Of a stretch of 64,000 bases of DNA, positions 43,834 to 53,853 are shown in pieces. This DNA is from Mariniphaga sp040772505. Its GTDB lineage: Bacteria; Bacteroidota; Bacteroidia; Bacteroidales; Prolixibacteraceae. A model generated the notes under the pieces. It was not told where the DNA came from. It searched no databases and saw only the letters and a program-made list of their open reading frames with translations. Numbering within the stretch: the first letter of the stretch is position 1; every line of letters starts with the position of its first letter. The stretch is from the NCBI GenBank assembly GCA_040772505.1, contig JAXGYA010000011.1:50281-114280 (forward strand), in the 5' to 3' direction. The translations under genes and the position numbers were made by a program.

Positions 43834-45990
43834 CTATTCTTTGTCTGGTTTATTAAAAATTGAACCTATTCCTTTACCAATTTTCTGCACGGCTTCAATT
43901 CCCTTATTTAATGGTTCTGCGGAAAAGTCGCTATATTGTTGGTAGCTTATGTTTTCATTATACGATTGAGGGTATATTACGAGCCTGCTGTTAGTAGCAA
44001 AATATTTTTCAAGTTTAACGGGCAAGTCGTCAAGTTTTCTTAAATAAGAAGCAGCTCCTTTTCGGGCGGATACCAGTATAAATAAATCTTCTTCGCTAAC
44101 ATTTCTTGAAATCACAAAAAAGTCTTCCCAATCTACAAATAACTTTATAGAAATAGATGCGGTTGTCTTCGCTTTTTTAGAAATTAACTTAATTGCTTCT
44201 CCCGTAGAATCATTACAGTACAGGATAATTGGAACACTAAGTTCCTGAGCCAGTTTCGCTATTTTTGCAAACCATAACCCAAAATGGTCTTCGTGTTCTG
44301 CCAATGGAGGTACTGCAACAACAATTCTTTTGTGCAGCACCAAAGGCTTTTCAAAATGACAAATAAAAGTGGTTTTGGTTGTGTTATTAATTATGCTATC
44401 TACTTTTTCACCAATTAATTTATCAATAAAACCTGCGCGATGCGGCCATCCTAAAACAATCATATCTGCCATAATTTCTTTCGAAATGCGCGATATACCA
44501 CTAGCAACATTGTGATCTATTGTACTGATAATATTTACCTCTGTTTCAGAAGCAGATGCTTGTTTTACAAATTCTTCAAGTTTGTTTCTTGCTTTTAGGA
44601 TATTGATTTCCGCATCCTCATTATTGGAAACCACAGACAGGATTGAAATAGGTTTTTGGGACTTTTTGTCTTTGATAAAAATCGCAAATTCCAATAACTT
44701 TTCAATATTTGAAATATTTGCAATCGGCAAAAGTATATTTTCTCCATCAGCGCCACTCGGTTTTATGAATCCAACTGTATCATCGTCCGACTCAATAACA
44801 ATTTGTTTAGCTGCTTTTTCTGTGGCAAACGATGCAACTATACAACTTATTAGAATAATTATAACAGTTCCATTCAGGATATTGTCATCCAAAATTCCGG
44901 CTTTATAACCCACCAAAATTACTGCGAGTGTAGCAGCGGCATGCGCACTACTAAGACCAAAAATTAGTTGTCGTTGCGCTTTTGAATACTTAAAAATAAG
45001 TTGTGCAAACAATGCAGCAAGCCATTTCCCAACTAACGCCACAACCACAAGAGTTCCCGCAATGACAAGAGCCATTGGACCACTCAAAATTACTCTTACA
45101 TCAACCAACATTCCGACACTTATTAAGAAAAATGGTATGAATAAAGAATTACCAATGAATTCAATTCGATTCATTAAAGCAGAAGAGTGTGGAATGAGTT
45201 TGTTTAAAGCTAATCCAGCGACGAATGCACCAATAATAGGCTCTACACCTGCAATTTCGGCTAAGAATGCTGCAAAGAATACTACAGCAAGAACGAAAAT
45301 ATAGTGCGAGTGTTTCTCACTTTCCAGTTTTTGGAAAAACCATTTGGCTATTCTTGGAATGAGAATAAACATAATTGCAGAGAAAACAGCTAATGAAATA
45401 CCTAGCCGTATCCAGAATTCCTGGTTTAAATTACCTTGGCTATTACCTATAATTACAGCAAGAATAATAAGCACCGCCGTATCAGTTAAAATTGTGCCAC
45501 CTACAGTAATGGCTACTGCCTGATTTTTTGAAACACCTAATTTACTGACAATTGGATAGGCAACAAGTGTATGTGTGGCAAACATACTGGCTGTAAGAAA
45601 GCTAGCATTGAAATCATATCCAAGTAAATAAAAGCAAACAGGATACCCTATTCCTAACGGGATTATGAATGTAAAAAAACCAAACAAAAGACTCTTATTT
45701 CGATTCGATTTAAATTCGTTCAAGTCTAATTCAAGTCCTGCAATAAACATAATATAAAGAAGTCCGATTGTTGAAAAGAGATCTACAGCTGAGTTTTTCT
45801 CGAGAATATTAAACCCATAAGGACCAATGATCACTCCTGCAATGATTAACCCAATAATTCCAGGAATATTTAATCTCTTTAGAAGAATTGGAGATAATAA
45901 AATGATAAATAAAACTAATGAAAATATCAGCACTGGATTACTCAGAGGTAATTCAAATTCGTGAATTAATTGGCTAAAAAAATCGTTCAT
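43834..45990 (-). CDS. CPA2-type cation:proton antiporter with C-terminal UspA-like domains
   Basis: A 718-residue inner membrane protein. The N-terminal ~400 residues hold 12-13 helices of the monovalent cation:proton antiporter-2 family (NIPGIIGLIIAGVIIGPYGF, GLLYIMFIAGLELDLNEF, FVAGLALNKLIPHSSALMNR), including the Asp/Glu-containing core helices. Residues ~410-690 look like two universal stress protein modules (ENILLPIANISNIEKLLEFA, KRIVVAVPPLAEHEDHFGLW), typical of the longer Bacteroidota members, which probably sense nucleotide. It exchanges Na+ or K+ for protons. Downstream DNA is decayed mobile sequence; the upstream neighbour is an IS66 relic. Confidence 0.88.
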   Translation of the reverse strand: MNDFFSQLIHEFELPLSNPVLIFSLVLFIILLSPILLKRLNIPGIIGLIIAGVIIGPYGFNILEKNSAVDLFSTIGLLYIMFIAGLELDLNEFKSNRNKSLLFGFFTFIIPLGIGYPVCFYLLGYDFNASFLTASMFATHTLVAYPIVSKLGVSKNQAVAITVGGTILTDTAVLIILAVIIGNSQGNLNQEFWIRLGISLAVFSAIMFILIPRIAKWFFQKLESEKHSHYIFVLAVVFFAAFLAEIAGVEPIIGAFVAGLALNKLIPHSSALMNRIEFIGNSLFIPFFLISVGMLVDVRVILSGPMALVIAGTLVVVALVGKWLAALFAQLIFKYSKAQRQLIFGLSSAHAAATLAVILVGYKAGILDDNILNGTVIIILISCIVASFATEKAAKQIVIESDDDTVGFIKPSGADGENILLPIANISNIEKLLEFAIFIKDKKSQKPISILSVVSNNEDAEINILKARNKLEEFVKQASASETEVNIISTIDHNVASGISRISKEIMADMIVLGWPHRAGFIDKLIGEKVDSIINNTTKTTFICHFEKPLVLHKRIVVAVPPLAEHEDHFGLWFAKIAKLAQELSVPIILYCNDSTGEAIKLISKKAKTTASISIKLFVDWEDFFVISRNVSEEDLFILVSARKGAASYLRKLDDLPVKLEKYFATNSRLVIYPQSYNENISYQQYSDFSAEPLNKGIEAVQKIGKGIGSIFNKPDKE

Positions 45991-46021
45991 GTATTGTTTA
46001 TTTATAATTGTTTACCTGATA

Positions 46022-47471
46022 TTTTATCCGGTTAAAAAATTATATCTTTCAAAAGTAGTACATAATTCTGAAAAAACGTTACACTGATTTTTTCTGACAG
46101 CAGACATGACCCCTTCAATCCTTGCATATATTTCGGCGCCTTTGAAAGTACGAAAACAGTTTGACACTTTTTGTTTGACCTTTGCCGGTCTGATATCCCT
46201 TTCTGCAAGGTTGTTTGTAATGGTACTTCCGGGTTGAAAGCAAATGCCAGTACTGCCTCTTTTTTGCTGATTAAACGTTCCACAAGGTTCCTTCCTTTGG
46301 TACGTTTACTTCTGCCTTTTCTGCCCGGTATTTTTATCGGCGGAGGTTCTGCTCTTTCGCCCAAACTGCAAATACGGTCATATCTTGATTCGATAAGTTC
46401 CTTTCGTTTGACCCTTTCTTCAAAAGGCATATTATAAACACTCAGCAAAAACAGCTTAAAAACTTTTGCCCATTTTGACTGCTGGTTTTCAATCAGCGAT
46501 TCGAGTTCCCTTAATATATGCGCACCGCAAATCGCGTGTTTTAAATGCTCCAGTTTAAAATAGCTTCCCCAGCAGTCATGGACAAGCCAGCCGAAGTAAT
46601 GTGTCAGTATGGATTTATTACTTTGGATTGCACCGGTGCCACGTTTTTCGTGCACAAACAGGTAAGTGTACAAAGGGGAGGTTGCTGTGTGCAACCATCG
46701 GAGTTTTCCCGCTATGCGTACCCCTGTTTCATCGGCATGTGCCACCTTTTGCCCAACTAGTTTCGATTTGATGATTTGCTCGCTTTCCTCAAGGTTTTCA
46801 TAACACCTTTTTCCGGCCTGACAGATGGTCGATTCATTTATCGGGTAACCGAACAAATCGTTGAACAATCCCTGTATCTTTTTGTATGGAAGCCTGTAAT
46901 GAACATTTAACAGTACAGCCAACGCCTTTGCATTGTTGCCATATTGAACCGGGGCATTGACTCCATGCGGCGCAGTTCCTTTTTGCTCTTGCCCGCAAAC
47001 GGGACACCTGCCCTTAAATATCTGATATTCGGTAATCTCAAGCCTGGGCGGGGGAAGCTCAAAAACCTGGCGCCTTTCTGCCAGTTCCAATTCTTCTTTT
47101 GTAAATCCATGTCCACAGCTGCAAATGTCGGGGATACAAAACTCTGTTTTATCGGGGAGCTCAACCTGTCGAAGGGTTTTCCCTTCATGCCCTTTTTGTC
47201 CTCCATGACTGCTGTTTTTGCTTTTTGAAAAAGCCGGTTTAATACTCCTCTTTTTATAACCATCGCTTGATGGTGGTTTGTTGCTGTTATGGCTGTCGCT
47301 GTTTAAACGGGCTTTTAGCTCTACGTTTTCTGCTTTCAGCAAAGCATTCTCGGTTTTCAGTAAAGCATTCTCACTGCGCAAGGCTTTATTGCCTTTCTCC
47401 AGTCAGATAATTCGCCTGTTTAGTTCTTCAAGCTGGCGCATTAAAATTTGTATGGTTTTATCCCTGTCCAT
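46022..47471 (-). pseudogene. IS66-family transposase TnpC, inactivated
   Basis: From the original start at 47471 the protein reads MDRDKTIQILMRQLEELNRR, then II, then an in-frame TGA stop at codon 23, then LEKGNKALRSEN and a normal leucine-zipper N-terminus, the zinc-binding segment (CSCGHG, GRCPVCGQEQKG) and the DDE domain (AHADETGVRI, VHDCWGSYF). Near 46218-46223 one base is missing: the frame turns to LQTTLQKG, while the next frame gives the family's TNNLAERDIRPAK, with the third catalytic residue Glu, and runs to NFLTG and a stop at 46022. No tnpA or tnpB is present beside it. Terminal repeats were not resolved. Confidence 0.88.
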
Positions 47472-47834
47472 AATTTCACTCAAATGTAATTGCACAGGTT
47501 GCTAAAAACCAAAAAATTACAGTGAAAGTTATCAAACATAAAACCGTAAATTGTTGATATTGCCTGATTTCAAAATTTTATGTCACCAAAAAGGGAGTAT
47601 TTGGAAACAAACTTCAGGCGAGCTGTGATTATGGAAATCCCCGGAGGATAAAAAGTTCGGAAACAGGGAATTTATCAACTGCTTCTTGTGAATAACGTAT
47701 GAATTGTTGAAAAACTGAAAGCAAATGTTAATAACGAATAATAATCCAGGCGCTTTTTATTATCTTAGGCAGGTAAACAATTACAATAAAACAGGTTTTA
47801 ACAAAGCGCTAATGGCTCAAGTTGATACTATTCA
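47472..47834. other. Gene-free stretch between the IS66 relic and hsdR
   Basis: 363 bases with no credible reading frame. It must contain one end of the IS66 element and the 3' region of hsdR. I see no recognisable terminal inverted repeat, no target duplication and no strong hairpin. TnpA/TnpB, which usually precede TnpC in IS66 elements, are missing here. Confidence 0.5.
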
Positions 47835-50800
47835 TCAAGTAGTACCACCCGATATATCCCAGAACTTATTAAAGAAATCCTTAAACTTTTGAAGCACAGA
47901 TTCTCGTTTCTTTGTGCGTTCACCAGTGGGTGAAAACCTCGAAACAGGAGGAAGCACTTTGGTTAGGGATGTGCCACTTGATTTGACATAACCATCACGA
48001 AACGCACTTGCAATATATTTATAGGTCTGCTCTTTATCTAAATTCTCTTCTTCGATTATCTGGTCTAACTCTTCCCGCTTCTTCTCATTAACAAAAGTAT
48101 GCCAATCATCATCTACGTCAGTTGCAGGAGTTAAAGACTTAATAAATTGTTGGATAAGCTCTTTCTTATTACGAAGTTCCATACTGGAATCAATAGCTTT
48201 GTTAATATCGACTACAAGCTCCTTGTCTTTTAAATTGGTCTTGTGATACTTTTTAATCAAAGCGAGGATATAATCAATGTTGATTTCAACCTGTTTAATC
48301 AACTCCATCTCAAACACAATATCATCGTTTACAATTTCGCTATCTCCTTTGGTTTGTTTACGGAACTCATTGTAAAGATTGATATACATGCTGTGGTAAT
48401 CCTGAACATCACGAGGAGTTAGTATCTCATTGCCTTCAAACTCATCAAATGCAGAGAGTATGTTTCTTACTTTCAATATCGTTCCATATAGTTTGATGAA
48501 ATCCTTCTTTCTTTGCTCCTCAATAATCTGCACATTAACAGGGAAATTTTCTTGCAACTCTTTGACAAGAGCAGCATATCCTGTAACCTTTTTACCTTCT
48601 GCTTTATATCCGTTGTAGTATTCATCATACGTTTTGAGTAGCACAACTCCTCTGGCATCTTTATCTCCGAATAGAGCGAGGCTTTTATTGGTTGCCTCTT
48701 CAAGATTACGGAAGCATACAATGTTCCCAAATGTCTTTACCGAGTTGAGTATCCTGTTGGTGCGTGAGAAGGCTTGTAAGAGTCCGTGTAAGCGTAAATT
48801 CTTATCCACCCAAAGAGTGTTCAGGGTAGTTGCATCGAAACCTGTAAGGAACATATTAACCACAATGAGCAAGTCTAATTCCCGGTCTTTAACCCGTTGT
48901 GATACATCTTTGTAATAGTTCTGAAATTTATCGCTTGAAGTATCGAAATTTGTTTTGAATATTTTGTTATAGTCCTGTATAGCATCCTCTAAAAAATCTC
49001 GTGAGCTTTGATCTAAACGGCTGGTATCTTCAAGGTTTTCATCTTCAATTACGCCATCAACTTCCGGGTCATCTTCATTTACTCCATAACTGTAAATTGT
49101 TGCTATCTTTAACTGCTTATCACCTGGCAAATCTGCCATCTGTTTCTGAAATTCGGCATAATATTTTTTAGCCACATCAATAGAGGTAACAGTAAAAATA
49201 GAGTTAAATCCTGCCAACCTGCGGTCTTTTAACTTATAGAAGCTATTTCGCTTTGTTTTTTGGTCGAAATGTTCCCGGATATAGGTTACAATATTACTTA
49301 TACGTTCGGGCGATGCTAAAGCCTTTTCCCTGTCAATATCCCATACCTTTTCATCCTTTATATCTTCCTCCTCCTTCATTGTACTGATATAATCAATACG
49401 GAAAGGCAACACATTTTTATCGGTGATAGCATCTACAATGGTATAGGTGTGAAGTTTCTCACCAAAGGCTTGTTCTGTAGTTCGCAGGTCAGGGAGAGTG
49501 CCACTGCTTGAGTTAACAGCGAAAATTGGTGTTCCGGTAAATCCAAACAGATGATACTTTTTGAATGTCTTTGTAATTGCCCTGTGCATCTCTCCAAATT
49601 GAGAGCGGTGGCACTTATCAAAAATGATGACTACATGCTGACCATAGGATATATGATTTTTCTGTTTTTTTATTAAAATGGATAATTTTTGAATAGTTGT
49701 AATGATAATACGAGCATTTGGGTCTTCAAGCTGTTTTGTAAGAATAGCAGTACTGGAATTACTGTTCGCAGCCCCTTCTTCAAACTTATCATACTCTATC
49801 ATGGTTTGATAGTCAAGGTCTTTCCTGTCAACCACAAACAGCACCTTGTCTATAAATGACAGTTTACTTGCTAATTGAGCAGTTTTAAATGAGGTGAGTG
49901 TTTTACCACTTCCGGTAGTGTGCCAAATATAACCTCCTCCTCTTACTGTTCCATAGGTTTTATAGTTGTTGGCAACGTTTATCCTTCCCAAAATACGTTC
50001 GGTAGCCACTATCTGATATGGACGCATAACCAGCAAAACTTTTTCAGTAGTGAAGATGCAATACTTTGTAATCAGGTTCAATATTGTATGCCTGGCAAAG
50101 AATGTGCGACCAAAGTCCATTAAATCGGGTATAGCCTTATTGTTTGCATCTGCCCACCACGAAGTAAATTCATAGCTATGGCTGGAGCGTTTCCCTTTTT
50201 TTACTGTACCATCACTCAACTCTTTAATGTGAGCAAAACGTGTGGTATTGCTGTAGTATTTTGTGTATGTTCCGTTTGAAATCACAAAAATCTGCACATA
50301 TTCAAACAGTCCGCTACCTGCCCAAAATGATTCTCTGCTGTAGCGATTAATTTGGTTGAATGCTTCTTTAATATCTACACCTCTTCTTTTTAGCTCTACG
50401 TGAACCAGTGGCAGCCCATTTACCAATATGGTAACATCATAACGATTTTGCCTCTCTCCTGCGTCTGTTTCATATTGGTTGATAACTTGCAGGCGATTGT
50501 TGTGTATATCCTCTTTGTCTATGAGGTAGATATTTTTCACAGTGCCATCATCACGGGACAATAGCTGTATATGGTCTTCTTGTATGATGCTTGTTTTCTC
50601 CGCTATGCCAATATTCTGGTTAGCAATTTTACTTTTGAAAAAGTGCTTCCATTCCGAATTAGTAAAGGTGTAATCGTTTAGAAGCTCTAACTGACAACGC
50701 AAATTGGCAATTAATTCATCCTCTGAAGTGATAGGTAGATAATCGTAAGCTTGCGTTTGAAGCAGCTCGATAAATGCTTTTTCTAATTCAGCTTCCGACT

Positions 50801-50888
50801 GATAAGTACTCTCTTTTCTGAAGACAGGTTTATATTCCGCTACAACGGTACTTTCCTGATTTTCGGCAACAAGGTTATATTTTGTCAT
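47835..50888 (-). CDS. hsdR: Type I restriction enzyme subunit HsdR with altered helicase motif II
   Basis: A 1017-residue restriction/translocase subunit. The N-terminal PD-(D/E)xK nuclease is intact (RYDVTILVNG, LVHVELKRRG near residue 165, FNQINRYSRESFW). Helicase motif I is YIWHTTGSGKTLTSFK near residue 325. Motif II, normally DECH in this family, reads FDKCHRSQFGEMH: Glu to Lys at residue 425 (codon AAG, 49614-49616). Motif III is FGFTGTPIF, and later motifs include FLTGFDATTLNTLW and LLQAFSRTNR. Loss of the motif II Glu should abolish or cripple ATP-driven translocation and so cleavage. Its ATG overlaps the hsdS stop by 4 bases. Confidence 0.93.
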   Translation of the reverse strand: MTKYNLVAENQESTVVAEYKPVFRKESTYQSEAELEKAFIELLQTQAYDYLPITSEDELIANLRCQLELLNDYTFTNSEWKHFFKSKIANQNIGIAEKTSIIQEDHIQLLSRDDGTVKNIYLIDKEDIHNNRLQVINQYETDAGERQNRYDVTILVNGLPLVHVELKRRGVDIKEAFNQINRYSRESFWAGSGLFEYVQIFVISNGTYTKYYSNTTRFAHIKELSDGTVKKGKRSSHSYEFTSWWADANNKAIPDLMDFGRTFFARHTILNLITKYCIFTTEKVLLVMRPYQIVATERILGRINVANNYKTYGTVRGGGYIWHTTGSGKTLTSFKTAQLASKLSFIDKVLFVVDRKDLDYQTMIEYDKFEEGAANSNSSTAILTKQLEDPNARIIITTIQKLSILIKKQKNHISYGQHVVIIFDKCHRSQFGEMHRAITKTFKKYHLFGFTGTPIFAVNSSSGTLPDLRTTEQAFGEKLHTYTIVDAITDKNVLPFRIDYISTMKEEEDIKDEKVWDIDREKALASPERISNIVTYIREHFDQKTKRNSFYKLKDRRLAGFNSIFTVTSIDVAKKYYAEFQKQMADLPGDKQLKIATIYSYGVNEDDPEVDGVIEDENLEDTSRLDQSSRDFLEDAIQDYNKIFKTNFDTSSDKFQNYYKDVSQRVKDRELDLLIVVNMFLTGFDATTLNTLWVDKNLRLHGLLQAFSRTNRILNSVKTFGNIVCFRNLEEATNKSLALFGDKDARGVVLLKTYDEYYNGYKAEGKKVTGYAALVKELQENFPVNVQIIEEQRKKDFIKLYGTILKVRNILSAFDEFEGNEILTPRDVQDYHSMYINLYNEFRKQTKGDSEIVNDDIVFEMELIKQVEINIDYILALIKKYHKTNLKDKELVVDINKAIDSSMELRNKKELIQQFIKSLTPATDVDDDWHTFVNEKKREELDQIIEEENLDKEQTYKYIASAFRDGYVKSSGTSLTKVLPPVSRFSPTGERTKKRESVLQKFKDFFNKFWDISGGTT

Positions 50889-52120
50889 GACTCACACTCT
50901 TTAAAATCTAACAGCTTTGCCCGGTAATATTCGTATTGTTTGCGACGTGCTTCTATTTCTGCAGGTATGCCTATTGATGTGTCATTTACTAATGTGTCGA
51001 ACTTGTCCAATATTTCTACAATTCGGTTTTGTTCGGAGAGGGGTGGGATTGGGATTTTCAAACTACGTACAAAAGTTAAGTTAGCCATCTTTAGTTTATC
51101 TTGAGACATATTTGTAAAAACCTCATATAGAGCTTTACATGAATAATATAAATAAGAAGTGTTTAACTTATTAATTTCTAATGGATATAAACCTGCCACA
51201 TTTTGATTTGTTGTTGCTTCAAATGGTAAGAAAGCGACTTTTCCAATTGTCGCACCTACTAATGCTATAAGTGTTGTTTCCTTTTTAAACAATTTAGCTG
51301 ATGACTTTTTTAAACCTTCTTCTGTAATAAAGTCTGTAATGGATTCAACGTTTTTTGTATTTTTACAAACTGTTGATCCAAGCCATTTTATACTTCCTTC
51401 ATTCCAATATTGGGGATTGCTTCTTGTAGGTGTACCTCCTGATTGCACTGTGCATACTTCCCCCAACGTCTTCCACTCCGCCTTCACTCCACTACTCATC
51501 ATCCCTTCTTCATCTGCCTGTAGCAATTGGTCGCGATAATACTCATACTGCCTCTTCCTCTCCTCCAACTCGGCTTCCAACTCTGCACCCAATTGTGTGA
51601 ACTTGTCGAGGATAGATACTATTTCTTGTTGAATGGGGAGAGGGGGGATGGGGATGGGATAATTTCTGACTTTTTGACCATTTATATTTGATTGAGAACC
51701 CTCACCTAATGATTTTAAATTTCTATATTCATTCCACAACCAATAAAATACATATTTGTAATTTGCTTTTTCATCATCAATTTCCAAATTACAGCAAGCC
51801 TGATTTGTTGTTAAAGGGATTTTATTGATAGCAACCTTTGCGGCTGTTGCTCCATACATTGCAACAATCACACAGTTAGCAGGTATCCAATTAGCAGAAG
51901 AATTCTTTAATCCCTCTTCAGTAATTTTTATGATGGTATCTGTTATGTCTAACCAATCAACCTCTTGTGTTCTAAGCCAAGGAATTTCACCACCATAGTA
52001 TTCAGCTCTTGAAGTTGAAGGAGTACCACCTGAAATGATTTTTTTGCAAACATCCTCTATCTTTAGAAACTCCACCCCTCCTGGACAAAGCTCCTGTATC
52101 AATTCTTCTATTCTGCTCAT
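50885..52120 (-). CDS. hsdS: Type I restriction-modification specificity subunit HsdS
   Basis: A 411-residue protein with two target-recognition domains, each opening with a typical segment (EFLKIEDVCKKIISGGTPST; EWKTLGEVCTVQSGGTPTRS) and closed by a conserved helix (IPIPPLPIQQEIVSILDKF; IPIPPLSEQNRIVEILDKF). Each domain reads one half of a bipartite DNA target, and the helices set the spacing. Both halves are complete. It starts on the stop of hsdM (TAATG-type junction at 52118-52122). No inverted repeat or second hsdS that would suggest shuffling is present nearby. Confidence 0.94.
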   Translation of the reverse strand: MSRIEELIQELCPGGVEFLKIEDVCKKIISGGTPSTSRAEYYGGEIPWLRTQEVDWLDITDTIIKITEEGLKNSSANWIPANCVIVAMYGATAAKVAINKIPLTTNQACCNLEIDDEKANYKYVFYWLWNEYRNLKSLGEGSQSNINGQKVRNYPIPIPPLPIQQEIVSILDKFTQLGAELEAELEERKRQYEYYRDQLLQADEEGMMSSGVKAEWKTLGEVCTVQSGGTPTRSNPQYWNEGSIKWLGSTVCKNTKNVESITDFITEEGLKKSSAKLFKKETTLIALVGATIGKVAFLPFEATTNQNVAGLYPLEINKLNTSYLYYSCKALYEVFTNMSQDKLKMANLTFVRSLKIPIPPLSEQNRIVEILDKFDTLVNDTSIGIPAEIEARRKQYEYYRAKLLDFKECES

Positions 52121-53679
52121 TATACCTCTCCTTCTAAATCTAAAACAATCTCATCAATAGCATCACGCAGCTCATTTTGCTTGGAAACAATATCTTTAAT
52201 CTGCTTATTCAACTCTTTAATATCTATTTTCTCTGTAATATCTTCTTGCTCTACATAACTACTAACAGCAATGTTATATTTGTTTTCAGCAATTTCCTTG
52301 TTAGGCACAAGCTGAGCAAAGTGGTCTATCTTATTGCGCTCAGTAAAAGCATTAAGAATTTTCTTGCGATTCTCTTCACTCAGTTTGTTTTTGTTTCCGA
52401 TCTGCACAAATTCAGCTGACGCATCTATAAACAGGATAGCGTTATCCTTCTTGCTTTTTTTAAGAACAATAACACAGGTGGCAATACTTGTTCCAAAGAA
52501 AAGATTGGGAGGTAACTGAATTACTGTATCAATATAGTTATTGTCAATTAAGTATTTCCGTATTTTCTGTTCTGCACCACCACGATACAACACACCTGGG
52601 AAATTAACTATAGCAGCCGTTCCGGATGTAGAAAGCCACGAAAGCATGTGCATGGTAAAGGCAAGGTCGGCCCTGCTTTTGGGTGCAAGTACACCTGCTG
52701 GAGAAAAACGTGGGTCATTAATCAATAGAGGGTTAGAATCTCCGTCCCACTTTATGGAATAAGGTGGATTTGAAACTATGCAGTCGAAAGGTTCATCATC
52801 CCAATGTTTTGGGTCTTTTAATGTATCACCGTGAGCAATGTTAAACTTCTCATAATTAATATCGTGCAAAAACATATTTATTCGGCACAGGTTGTAGGTA
52901 GTAATGTTCACCTCTTGCCCAAAGAATCCCTGTCTTACATTGTTTTTACCCAACACCTTAGCAAACTTCAACAATAATGAACCGGAGCCACATGCAGGAT
53001 CATATACTTTATTTACTTGCTTTTTGCCTACTACTGTGATTTCAGCTAAAAGTTCAGACACCTCTTGCGGTGTAAAAAACTCACCTCCCGATTTACCGGC
53101 ACTACTGGCATACATGGTCATCAAATACTCATAAGCATCGCCAAAAATGTCATTGTTGTTATCCTGATAGTCTCCAAGCTTTAAGTTGCCTATAGCTTCA
53201 ATAATCTTAACTAATGTCTCATTGCGTTTTATTACCGTTCCTCCCAGCTTATTGCTGTTTACATCTATGTCGTCAAATAAACCACGTAGGTCATCTTCAC
53301 TTTCAGTTCCCTTTGCCGAGTTCTCTATGTTTTTAAAAATAGTCGAGAGAGTCTCATTCAGGTTGGCATCATTTCTGGCTTCACGGCATACATTTACAAA
53401 CAGCTCTGAAGGGAGAATATAGAACCCTTTCTCTTTTACTGTGTCAGCTCTGCCAAATTCAGCATCTTCATCAGCAAGCTTGGTGTAATCAAAATCTGTA
53501 GTTCCTGCTCGTTGCTCTTCCTTATTGATGTAAGCAGTAAGGTTTTCCGATATAAACCTGTAAAACAACATGCCCAACACATAGGCTTTGAAATCCCATC
53601 CATCTACACTACCTCGCAGGTCGTTAGCCATTGCCCATATTGTACGGTGGAGTTCTGCTCTCTCTTTTTCTTTGCTCAT
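52120..53679 (-). CDS. hsdM: Type I restriction-modification methyltransferase subunit HsdM
   Basis: A 519-residue N6-adenine methyltransferase. The N-terminal helical domain (ELHRTIWAMANDLRGSVDGW, DFKAYVLGMLFYRF) contacts HsdS. SAM-binding motif I is VYDPACGSGSLLLKF near residue 228, and catalytic motif IV is IVSNPPYSIKW near residue 303. SGGEFFTPQEVSELL is the family marker before motif I. All key residues are intact, so modification probably still works even if restriction does not. First gene of the hsdM-hsdS-hsdR operon. Confidence 0.95.
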   Translation of the reverse strand: MSKEKERAELHRTIWAMANDLRGSVDGWDFKAYVLGMLFYRFISENLTAYINKEEQRAGTTDFDYTKLADEDAEFGRADTVKEKGFYILPSELFVNVCREARNDANLNETLSTIFKNIENSAKGTESEDDLRGLFDDIDVNSNKLGGTVIKRNETLVKIIEAIGNLKLGDYQDNNNDIFGDAYEYLMTMYASSAGKSGGEFFTPQEVSELLAEITVVGKKQVNKVYDPACGSGSLLLKFAKVLGKNNVRQGFFGQEVNITTYNLCRINMFLHDINYEKFNIAHGDTLKDPKHWDDEPFDCIVSNPPYSIKWDGDSNPLLINDPRFSPAGVLAPKSRADLAFTMHMLSWLSTSGTAAIVNFPGVLYRGGAEQKIRKYLIDNNYIDTVIQLPPNLFFGTSIATCVIVLKKSKKDNAILFIDASAEFVQIGNKNKLSEENRKKILNAFTERNKIDHFAQLVPNKEIAENKYNIAVSSYVEQEDITEKIDIKELNKQIKDIVSKQNELRDAIDEIVLDLEGEV

Positions 53680-53793
53680 TCTATTTTAATATTTTGATTT
53701 TTATGGTTGGCTAATTTAGCTAATAATTGAGAACAAAAGAAGTGAGATAATCTGTTTAACTCGCAAGGCTGAATATGAGATAATAATTTTAAT

Positions 53794-53829
53794 AAAAATA
53801 GGGGACAAACTTTTGTCTGTCCCCTATTT
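53794..53829 (-). terminator. Terminator after the large T9SS-sorted protein gene
   Basis: A 12-bp perfect stem (AAATAGGGGACA pairing with TGTCCCCTATTT) with a 10-base loop. Read on the - strand it is followed by TTATT after the stem T's. It lies 25 bases after the stop of the 1412-residue protein gene and upstream of hsdM, so it separates the two - strand operons. Confidence 0.85.
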
Positions 53830-53853
53830 AACTAATCAACAAAGCTGCTTCTT

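Noticed and set aside
50885..52120. Phase-variable hsdS shuffling system
   Set aside because: Only one hsdS is present, with two complete recognition domains, no inverted partial copy and no adjacent recombinase.
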